Source: Bacteroidales bacterium
GTDB taxonomy: Bacteria > Bacteroidota > Bacteroidia > Bacteroidales > UBA12481
Assembly: GCA_028707745.1 (NCBI GenBank)
Contig: JAQWAJ010000167.1
Location: 1 to 5,192 of the forward strand
Direction: 5' to 3'
Length of the DNA: 5,192 nt
This document shows, piece after piece, positions 1-5,192 of the stretch. Position 1 is the stretch's first letter. Every line of letters starts with the position of its first letter. A model generated the notes under the pieces. That model saw nothing but the letters and a program-made list of their open reading frames with translations. It was not told the origin of the DNA and did no database searches. Both the position numbers and the translations under genes were made by a program.

Positions 1-468
1 CTCCTGATCCTTGTCGATTCGCATGAAATGCAATGCAGGTAACAATACGCACCCGATGCCTCTTTCCTGGAGATGGTAAACCATCAGAGCGGTGGAGATC
101 AGTTCTCCCTTGGCCAGGACAGTTTTTTCTTCGAATTGGGTAAAAACATCCTGATTGAACTCATCGAGATTGTCGAAATGCGTATCAATCAGATGCTTGC
201 CTTTCGACTTATACTCTTCGGTCGTGAAGAGTTCCTCAACCACCTGCTCATATTTTGCACGCATCGATTCGAGGAATACCTTTGCCTGGTCCTGATTTTT
301 TGTGTATAAATATTCAGCGTATTTTACCAGGTCGTTGGTGGTACCTGACATAGCCGACAGTACAACAATTTTTGGGGTGGAATCTGATATTAACCGACCT
401 ACTTCCCCGATTCGCTGGGGGTTTCCAACCGAGGTGCCCCCGAATTTCATGACTCTCATTTTGGCCAT
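1..468 (-). CDS. lysC: Aspartate kinase, N-terminal part (runs off left edge)
   Basis: Aspartate kinase phosphorylates L-aspartate with ATP, the first step toward lysine, threonine, methionine and diaminopimelate; it is cytoplasmic. Reading leftward from ATG at 468-466 gives 156 uninterrupted codons to the window edge. Visible are the amino-acid-kinase signature KFGGTSVG at residues 8-15, the nucleotide/phosphate-binding stretch VVLSAMSGTTNDL at 35-47, and GELIS at 121-125, all in the order and spacing of the family. The insertion-rich region after TTNDL (residues 48-110) fits monofunctional Bacteroidota enzymes as I remember them. The rest of the catalytic domain and the C-terminal ACT domains lie outside, so a fusion to homoserine dehydrogenase cannot be excluded. 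Alternative starts are Met4 (459) and Met7 (450); I kept the longest. No Shine-Dalgarno is seen, only an A-rich leader. It is transcribed divergently from the lipoprotein gene, probably from the promoter at 519-526. Confidence 0.93.
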   Translation of the reverse strand, partial: MAKMRVMKFGGTSVGNPQRIGEVGRLISDSTPKIVVLSAMSGTTNDLVKYAEYLYTKNQDQAKVFLESMRAKYEQVVEELFTTEEYKSKGKHLIDTHFDNLDEFNQDVFTQFEEKTVLAKGELISTALMVYHLQERGIGCVLLPALHFMRIDKDQE

Positions 469-518
469 TGTTTTATATTTTGATGGGAATCAGCTGTGAA
501 CAGCGCAAAACCGGGGCA

Positions 519-526
519 CAAAGATA
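519..526 (-). promoter_or_regulatory. Predicted -7 promoter element for the aspartate kinase gene
   Basis: Read on the minus strand this is TATCTTTG, an exact match to the Bacteroidota primary-sigma -7 consensus TAnnTTTG. A transcription start about 7 bases downstream would fall near 512 and leave a leader of roughly 45 bases before the ATG at 468. No good TTTG is found at the expected -33 position, so the call rests on the -7 element and on its placement and orientation. Confidence 0.55.
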
Positions 527-537
527 GCTAAAAAACT

Positions 538-545
538 TAAATTTG
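538..545 (+). promoter_or_regulatory. Predicted -7 promoter element for the lipoprotein gene
   Basis: TAAATTTG matches the Bacteroidota -7 consensus TAnnTTTG exactly. A start near 552 would give a short leader of about 15 bases to the ATG at 567. A -33 TTTG is not evident. The element lies 11 bases from the oppositely oriented one at 519-526, so the two predicted promoters would share polymerase-binding DNA. Confidence 0.5.
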
Positions 546-566
546 CCTTCTGGATTATATTGAACC

Positions 567-3317
567 ATGCGGAAAAGACTTTTACGATTTGCATTATTTT
601 TCCTGATTGTAGTACCGGCGGGTATCTTAAGTGCGTGCCACCGGGAGGGGAAAGTGGAGGAAGTGACTACATATCAGAGTGAGACATTAAAGGTAGTGCC
701 TGATGATGCGGTGTGGATTATTGAATCACGGTCGGTACCCGATTTACTGAAGACGCTGGCACAGGCGGATCCGCTATTTCCCTCTCTTCAGCAGATTGGG
801 ATCATCAATCCTCATTTGCAGGCTTTTAAGAAGATCGACAGTCTGATCATGGGGAATTCCCGCTTTAAGGATCTGGGGAAATATCCGGCAGTGGTATCGC
901 TTCACCAGACGGGTAAAAACCAGTATCAGTTCCTGATCATTCTGGAGAACCAGGGAGCAGCTGGCGCTTCCACGGCAGGCGAACTTTTCGCACAATTATG
1001 TGGGCGATCCGGGCAGTGGTCGCAAAGAACCTATAACGACCAGCAGATTAACCGTATCACTTTTGGAGCGGATGCGCTGATTCCGGGATTATCACTTTCA
1101 GGTAACAGTAAATACCTGGTAATGAGTCCCTCCCCAATATTGATTGAAAATGCGGTCAGGCAGATGAGTCAGGAGCGGGGACTTTATACCGGCAGGGCAT
1201 TTGAAAAGCTGTCGCATACAGCTGGCAAGACGGCACTGGCCAATATTTATGTCAATCTGAAAGCATTGCCGGCCTGGTTGAGCGATGGCATGAATCCGAA
1301 GCTCAAGCGTAAAATGGAGACGTTTACCCGTTATGGAGACTGGGCCTCGCTCGACATATCCATCAGAAACGATGCGCTTTGGCTGACCGGTTTTGCACTG
1401 GAGGGCGATACGCTGAATTCTTATCTGAATATTTTCAAGAATCAGGCCCCCGGAAAGATGGAAGCTGAAATGTATCTTCCTTCGGCTACCGCTGCCTATT
1501 TTTCGGTGAGTGTTGCGAATCAGTCGCTCTATCTGAAACATTTATCGGATTTTCTTGGCGGAGGTGAAGGGGGGCGCAAAAGACAGAAAGCCATTGAAAA
1601 GGCGAACCCGCTATCGGGAGGCAATGTAGTTAATGCCTGGAGTGAGCTGGGATTCAAAGAACTGACCATTGGCTATCTATGCGGAGTGGCCAACGATTCA
1701 GTCAGGCCCATCGCCCTGATCAATGTAAAAAATGGAGAAGAGGCTTACAAAAAACTGCATAACAGTCAGATTTCACCGATGAAGAAGGTGCGGATCGACA
1801 GTCAGCATGAATATGCCTTAAATCCGATGCCGTTTGAAAACCTCCCCGAAATTCTGGGTGGAAGCTTTTTCTCTCCGGTTGCCGGAAAATATTTCACCCT
1901 GATCGGCAACGTCATCGTACTGGCAGATGACGTTCTGACTTTGGAAGAGGTTTTGCATAAATATTCATTAAACAAGACTCTGGTTAATGATGCAATTTAC
2001 CTTTCACTGGCCGGTAAAATATCAGTTCGGTCAAATGTGACTTTTTTCGCCATTCCATACCGGGCCAAGCCTTTGTTGCAACGGATACTGAATCCTAAAA
2101 CGGCTGAAACCTTTTTCACCAATGAACAGTTCCTGGTCAAGACAGGTGCCGTCGGACTTCAGTTTCAGTCCTCCAATGGAATGTTGCTGCACAATCTTTT
2201 TGCGTCATTCGCGAAGCTGGATTACACCAAGCCGCAAACGATCTGGGAATCGAAACTCGATGCAAGGGTTTTCACCGAACCGGCTATCGTGATCAATCAT
2301 ATCACTAAGGATAAGGAGATTATCCTTCAGGATGAACTCGATAATCTGTATCTGATGAATTCATCGGGCCGGGTGATCTGGAAAAAGCAAATCGGTGAGC
2401 GGATCAATTCGCGGATCTTTCAGATCGACTTGCTGAAAAACGGGCGGTTACAATATGTGTTCTCGACCAGGAGTTCCATACACATGCTGGACAGGAACGG
2501 GGAGTATCTGAAAAAATATCCGATGAAACTACCGGCTTCTGCGACATGCGGGATGGCTCTGATCGATTTCGATTCGAATAATGATTACCGGTTCATGATT
2601 GCCTGTGCCGACAATAAAGTCTATTCGTTCGATAAAATGGCCAATATAATCAAAGGCTGGAAAGTCATTTCGACGTCTGGTCCGGTTACCCACCCGGTTC
2701 AGTGTTTTAAAATCCAGGATAAAGATTATCTGGTGTTTAACGATCCGTTAAAAGTGTATATCGTCGATCGCAAAGGCGCTGTTCGCGTGGACCCGGGAAC
2801 GGATTTTGCCGTTTCACCGAACGGAACTGCCATTTTTGAGCCGGCCGTATCAGGAAAAGGGCCACGCTTCATCCTGACCGATGTTGACGGTAATGTTTGC
2901 TCGATATTGCCCGATGGTACGGTTGAGTCGAGAAAGCTCGGGGAGTTCAGTCCCGATCATTATTTTACGATGCTCGATTCAAACCGCGACGGCCAAAATG
3001 AGTATGTCTTTATCGACCGGAATAAGATGGATGTGTTTAACCAGTCGGGCGAAAAAGTACTGACACGTAAGCTTGACGGGGCCTTGACGGGTTCTCCCGG
3101 ATTATATATGATGTCAGATAAACACAAGAGAATCGGTTTGACGATTCCTTCGAAAAACCAGGTATTCCTTTTTAACGGAGACGGAACCCCTTACAGCGGA
3201 TTTCCTTTGTACGGGATGACCCCATTCACCATGGGCTCTCTTGAAAATACCGCTTCCTATCAAAATTTGCTAGTCGGCAGTGATGAAGCATATTTGTATA
3301 ACTATGCAATAAAATAG
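567..3317 (+). CDS. Large predicted lipoprotein, DUF3352-like N-terminal region plus beta-propeller-like C-terminal region
   Basis: Function unknown; predicted to be a lipid-anchored envelope protein. Residues 1-24 are a lipoprotein signal: basic MRKR, a hydrophobic core at about 8-20, and the lipobox L21-S22-A23-C24, with Cys24 the predicted acylated residue. The residues after it (HREGKVEE) carry acidic residues but no convincing surface-export signal, so inner or outer membrane is open. Residues about 40-560 begin with a VPDDAVWIIE-type strand, which from memory resembles DUF3352-type Bacteroidota proteins; this is a weak assignment. From about 575 to 916 the sequence is a series of short beta-strand repeats (for example NLYLMNSSGRVIWKK, SIHMLDRNGEY, KVYSFDKMANIIKGW, VFLFNGDGTPYSGFP) typical of a PQQ/WD-like propeller. 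Asp-rich loops at 667-673 (DFDSNND) and 804-812 (DSNRDGQNE) look like the calcium-binding loops of FG-GAP/VCBS-type blades. The ORF is intact. Only 6 bases separate its stop from the next gene, implying co-transcription. Confidence 0.85.
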   Translation: MRKRLLRFALFFLIVVPAGILSACHREGKVEEVTTYQSETLKVVPDDAVWIIESRSVPDLLKTLAQADPLFPSLQQIGIINPHLQAFKKIDSLIMGNSRFKDLGKYPAVVSLHQTGKNQYQFLIILENQGAAGASTAGELFAQLCGRSGQWSQRTYNDQQINRITFGADALIPGLSLSGNSKYLVMSPSPILIENAVRQMSQERGLYTGRAFEKLSHTAGKTALANIYVNLKALPAWLSDGMNPKLKRKMETFTRYGDWASLDISIRNDALWLTGFALEGDTLNSYLNIFKNQAPGKMEAEMYLPSATAAYFSVSVANQSLYLKHLSDFLGGGEGGRKRQKAIEKANPLSGGNVVNAWSELGFKELTIGYLCGVANDSVRPIALINVKNGEEAYKKLHNSQISPMKKVRIDSQHEYALNPMPFENLPEILGGSFFSPVAGKYFTLIGNVIVLADDVLTLEEVLHKYSLNKTLVNDAIYLSLAGKISVRSNVTFFAIPYRAKPLLQRILNPKTAETFFTNEQFLVKTGAVGLQFQSSNGMLLHNLFASFAKLDYTKPQTIWESKLDARVFTEPAIVINHITKDKEIILQDELDNLYLMNSSGRVIWKKQIGERINSRIFQIDLLKNGRLQYVFSTRSSIHMLDRNGEYLKKYPMKLPASATCGMALIDFDSNNDYRFMIACADNKVYSFDKMANIIKGWKVISTSGPVTHPVQCFKIQDKDYLVFNDPLKVYIVDRKGAVRVDPGTDFAVSPNGTAIFEPAVSGKGPRFILTDVDGNVCSILPDGTVESRKLGEFSPDHYFTMLDSNRDGQNEYVFIDRNKMDVFNQSGEKVLTRKLDGALTGSPGLYMMSDKHKRIGLTIPSKNQVFLFNGDGTPYSGFPLYGMTPFTMGSLENTASYQNLLVGSDEAYLYNYAIK

Positions 3318-3323
3318 TCGGTG

Positions 3324-3518
3324 ATGAAAGTATTTCTTGTATTAATATTAATCTATCTGATAATAAGGCTTTTCCGTAATCTTACCGTGATGTCATTCAG
3401 CTCCCGTACGGTTCAGAATGATGATATTCAACAACCTCCGCCACCACCCAAACCAACCAAGATTATTGAAAAGGATGAGGGGGAGTATGTGGATTTTGAG
3501 GAGATGAAGGAGAAGTGA
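3324..3518 (+). CDS. Small single-pass membrane protein, DUF4834-like
   Basis: A 64-residue protein of unknown function. Residues 3-17 are a strongly hydrophobic membrane segment (VFLVLILIYLIIRLF) followed by basic residues, then a polar tail with a proline run at 38-44 (PPPPPKP) and an acidic end GEYVDFEEMKEK (53-64). This order, N-terminal membrane helix, proline/lysine linker and a GEYVDFEE-type C-terminus, is what I recall for the Bacteroidota family DUF4834; I cannot check it here. The ATG at 3324 is chosen over an in-frame GTG at 3321 because it is the stronger start and adds only one residue less. It sits 6 bases after the lipoprotein stop, so the two are likely translated from one message and may act together at the envelope. 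Its TGA stop (3516-3518) lies inside the first unit of the heptad repeat array. Confidence 0.75.
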   Translation: MKVFLVLILIYLIIRLFRNLTVMSFSSRTVQNDDIQQPPPPPKPTKIIEKDEGEYVDFEEMKEK

Positions 3519-3542
3519 CGAGTGACGAGTGACGAGTGACGC
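3515..3542 (+). repeat. Heptad tandem repeat, block 1 (four units)
   Basis: Four head-to-tail 7-bp units: GTGACGA three times, then GTGACGC. The first unit overlaps the last bases of the DUF4834-like gene and contains its stop codon. The block belongs to the same GTnACGn heptad family as the block at 3584-3688, separated from it by a 41-bp segment that carries a hairpin. Confidence 0.95.
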
Positions 3543-3559
3543 ATGAGAACGTATTGCAG

Positions 3560-3578
3560 GGGCGCAATGCTTGCGCCC
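3560..3578. repeat. GC-rich perfect palindrome between the heptad blocks
   Basis: GGGCGCAA (3560-3567), a 3-base loop TGC, and TTGCGCCC (3571-3578) form an 8-bp perfect stem. It lies in the 41-bp segment (3543-3583) between the two heptad blocks. There is no T-run after the stem, so a standard intrinsic terminator is not supported, though the RNA would fold and could protect a 3' end. The core resembles short palindromic repeats scattered in many Bacteroidota and cyanobacterial genomes as I remember them; copy number in this genome cannot be seen from the window. Confidence 0.8.
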
Positions 3579-3583
3579 GTTAC

Positions 3584-3688
3584 GTGACGAGTGACCCTTA
3601 ACCCGTTACGCGTAACGCGTTACGAGAAAAGAGTGACCCTTAACCCGTCACGCGTAACGCGTAACGCGTAACGAGAAAAGAGTGACAA
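3584..3688 (+). repeat. Heptad tandem repeat, block 2 (fifteen in-phase units with a higher-order period)
   Basis: The 105 bases divide into fifteen consecutive 7-mers without a phase slip: GTGACGA, GTGACCC, TTAACCC, GTTACGC, GTAACGC, GTTACGA, GAAAAGA, then GTGACCC, TTAACCC, GTCACGC, GTAACGC, GTAACGC, GTAACGA, GAAAAGA, GTGACAA. A higher-order repeat is visible: GTGACCC-TTAACCC-...-GAAAAGA occurs as a 42-bp copy (3591-3632) and a 49-bp copy (3633-3681), the second longer by exactly one GTAACGC unit; GTGACAA starts a third. The 12-bp palindromes GTTACGCGTAAC (3605-3616) and GTAACGCGTTAC (3612-3623) arise from neighbouring units. Confidence 0.95.
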
Positions 3689-3707
3689 GTATTAATAAAA
3701 TTTAAGT

Positions 3708-4364
3708 ATGAAAGAGGTTCTTGATTTTCTCCAACTTCTTGAGCAGAACAACAACCGTGAATGGTTTAACGCTCATAAGGCAGATTACCTGCATGCCCGG
3801 GAGCAGTTTGAACAACTTGCCGGCCGGGTGATTGCTGGTTTGGGACAGGTTGATTCTTCAATAAGTGGGTTGAAGCCATCTGACACGATCTACCGGATAT
3901 ACCGGGATACCCGGTTTGCCCTTGACAAAACACCATACAAGAATAATCTTGGATCGCACCTGTCGAGGGGAGGCAAGTCGAGCGGAAATGAGGGCTATTA
4001 CATAAACATTCAACCTGGAAACAGCTTTATATCCGGGGGGATTTATATGGCGGCCCCGGATAAGTTGAAGGCCATTCGCAAAGAGATTTACCTTTTTCCT
4101 GAAGATTTCAGGGAACTGATTGAAACTCCTTCGTTTGTGAAAAATTTCACTTTTTTTCAGGACGACAAGCTAAAGCGGCCACCCATGGGCTATCCGGCAG
4201 ATTTTCCGCTTATTGAGTACCTCAAGTACAAACATTTTTGTCCCTGGGTTCCGATGCCTGACGAGTGGCTGAACTACCCTGATCTTTCGGAACGTATAAT
4301 TCAGGTGTTTACCATGATGAAACCATTCAATGATTTCATCCATCGGGCAATAGAAGATTTGTAA
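3708..4364 (+). CDS. DUF2461 family protein (TIGR02453 type)
   Basis: A 218-residue soluble protein with no signal peptide or membrane segment; biochemical function of the family is not known to me. The family pattern is clear: the N-terminal helix with NNNREWFNAHKADY at 14-27, the strongly conserved core YRIYRDTRFALDKTPYKNN at 62-80, the G-Y-Y motif (EGYYINIQPG, 95-104) followed by FISGGIYM (107-114), and a helix LKAIRKEI at 120-127. Length matches the usual 215-230 residues, so it appears complete. The ATG at 3708 is used; upstream is an AT-rich leader (TTAATAAAATTTAAG) without a Shine-Dalgarno, as is common in Bacteroidota. It follows the heptad array by 19 bases and precedes the ResB-type gene by 19 bases, so those two genes may be co-transcribed, although no functional link between them is evident. 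Confidence 0.92.
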   Translation: MKEVLDFLQLLEQNNNREWFNAHKADYLHAREQFEQLAGRVIAGLGQVDSSISGLKPSDTIYRIYRDTRFALDKTPYKNNLGSHLSRGGKSSGNEGYYINIQPGNSFISGGIYMAAPDKLKAIRKEIYLFPEDFRELIETPSFVKNFTFFQDDKLKRPPMGYPADFPLIEYLKYKHFCPWVPMPDEWLNYPDLSERIIQVFTMMKPFNDFIHRAIEDL

Positions 4365-4383
4365 AATTGTAATACGGCAATGA

Positions 4384-5192
4384 GTGAAGGCCTTGATCAA
4401 GTTTGTGAAATTCCTGTTTTCCATGCCATTTATGGGCATGCTGGTTGTATTTCTGGCATGCTGCATGGCTTTGGCCACTTTTATTGAGAGCAGGTACGGA
4501 ACAACGGCTGCCAACGCCTTTATCTATCATGCTTGGTGGTTTGAGTTGATCATTCTGCTGGTTTTCATCAATATGCTGGCAAATATTATCAGGTTGAAGC
4601 TGTACAATCTGAAGCGTTTACCCATTTTTCTTTTCCACATAGCTTTTCTGATTATCATAGCGGGTGCCGGATTAACACGTTTTGCAGGCACCGAGGGGAT
4701 CATGCATATCCGGGAGGGAGAGACAACGGCTGACTATATCAGTACGGATACCTATTTCTATATTAAGGCAGAAAACCGGTGGGGAACGATTGAAAAATAT
4801 CAGAAAGTGTTCATTTCGCAGGCCAGCAGTAAGCAGGTGAATCTGTCGTTTCGCCTGGGTGACGACCATATCCGGATAAAAAGTCTGGAATATGTCAGCG
4901 GCGAGTCGATGAATATGGGCGGGCAGATGGCTGGCTCCGGTGTACATCCCGACATCATGCAGTTGCAGGTTACTGTTAATCATGGCTCCGAGAAGGTAGT
5001 GATCCGGGGAATTCAAAAGAGCCGCTTTATAGATAATCCGTTTGAAGCCGGAGGAATCAAATTTACGGCAGGCTTTGGTTCACGATTGATGCATTTGCCT
5101 TTTAAACTGACGTTAAATGATTTTCAGCTGGAGAAATACCCCGGATCCATAAGCCCATCGTCATTTGCGAGTGAAGTTACACTCCATGATCC
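4384..5192 (+). CDS. resB: ResB/Ccs1-type cytochrome c biogenesis protein, N-terminal part (runs off right edge)
   Basis: Part of the system II cytochrome c maturation machinery, which carries haem across the cytoplasmic membrane and attaches it to apocytochrome c. The reading frame is open for 269 codons to the edge. Three membrane segments are visible at about 16-34, 50-70 and 80-98, followed by a periplasmic beta-rich region from about 103. Family hallmarks are ATFIESRYGT at 31-40, W51-W52-F53-E54 at the start of the second segment, FLFHIAF at 82-88, and GAGLTRFAGTEG at 94-105. His85 sits within the third membrane segment where CcsBA proteins have a haem-binding histidine. GTG at 4384 is the first possible start, directly preceded by an in-frame TGA (4381-4383); the next ATG (4423) would cut off the residues leading into the first membrane segment. 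In many Bacteroidota this protein is fused to a C-terminal CcsA domain; whether that is so here lies outside the window. Confidence 0.88.
   Translation, partial: MKALIKFVKFLFSMPFMGMLVVFLACCMALATFIESRYGTTAANAFIYHAWWFELIILLVFINMLANIIRLKLYNLKRLPIFLFHIAFLIIIAGAGLTRFAGTEGIMHIREGETTADYISTDTYFYIKAENRWGTIEKYQKVFISQASSKQVNLSFRLGDDHIRIKSLEYVSGESMNMGGQMAGSGVHPDIMQLQVTVNHGSEKVVIRGIQKSRFIDNPFEAGGIKFTAGFGSRLMHLPFKLTLNDFQLEKYPGSISPSSFASEVTLHD

Noticed and set aside
73..499. Plus-strand open frames at 73-309 and 302-499
   Set aside because: They lie antisense to the aspartate kinase frame, which has clear family motifs; their translations show no recognisable domain.
1098..1541. Minus-strand 147-codon open frame inside the lipoprotein gene (also 774-995)
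   Set aside because: Antisense to an intact, signal-bearing 916-codon gene; the translations are rich in Arg, Ile and Gln, as expected of a shadow frame, and show no motif.
3560..3578. Intrinsic terminator
   Set aside because: The stem is strong, but no T-rich tract follows; the next bases are GTTACGTGACG. It is recorded as a palindromic repeat instead.
3515..3688. CRISPR array
   Set aside because: The units are 7 bp and directly adjacent with no unique spacers of constant length, and no cas gene is present.
4380..4487. ATG at 4380 as the start of the downstream gene
   Set aside because: It is in a different frame from the ResB-type sequence and reaches a stop after 35 codons; the ResB frame starts at GTG 4384.
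4672..5016. Minus-strand open frame of 114 codons (also 4170-4514 and 4336-4530)
   Set aside because: They overlap the DUF2461 and ResB-type genes on the opposite strand, both of which carry strong family motifs.

Overview
This 5.2-kb window looks like a chromosomal segment of a Bacteroidota species, probably Bacteroidales or a close relative. The signs are: two exact matches to the Bacteroidota -7 promoter element TAnnTTTG; genes without clear Shine-Dalgarno sequences but with AT-rich leaders; protein families typical of the phylum (a DUF4834-like small membrane protein, a DUF2461 protein, a ResB-type cytochrome c biogenesis protein); and a heptameric intergenic repeat array. The taxonomic call is inference from these features; there is no rRNA or other marker gene here.

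Layout: positions 1-468 hold the N-terminal 156 codons of an aspartate kinase (lysC type) on the minus strand, running off the left edge. Positions 469-566 are a short divergent intergenic region with back-to-back TAnnTTTG elements, one facing each gene. A 916-residue predicted lipoprotein follows (567-3317, plus strand): its N-terminal half resembles DUF3352-type proteins and its C-terminal third looks like a beta-propeller. Six bases later comes a 64-residue single-pass membrane protein (3324-3518), so these two are probably one operon. Positions 3515-3688 are almost wholly repetitive: a 7-bp repeat family (GTGACGA, GTAACGC, GTTACGC and relatives), interrupted by a GC-rich perfect hairpin. 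A DUF2461 protein (3708-4364) follows, then after 19 bases the N-terminal 269 codons of a ResB/Ccs1-type haem-handling protein (from 4384), cut by the right edge.

The genes do not form one obvious pathway: amino-acid biosynthesis (aspartate kinase), an envelope lipoprotein with a small membrane partner, a protein of unknown function and cytochrome c maturation. The most unusual thing is the phase-locked heptad array between 3515 and 3688, which starts on the last codons of the small membrane protein gene and supplies its stop codon. I saw no CRISPR array, tRNA, rRNA, transposase or defence gene.
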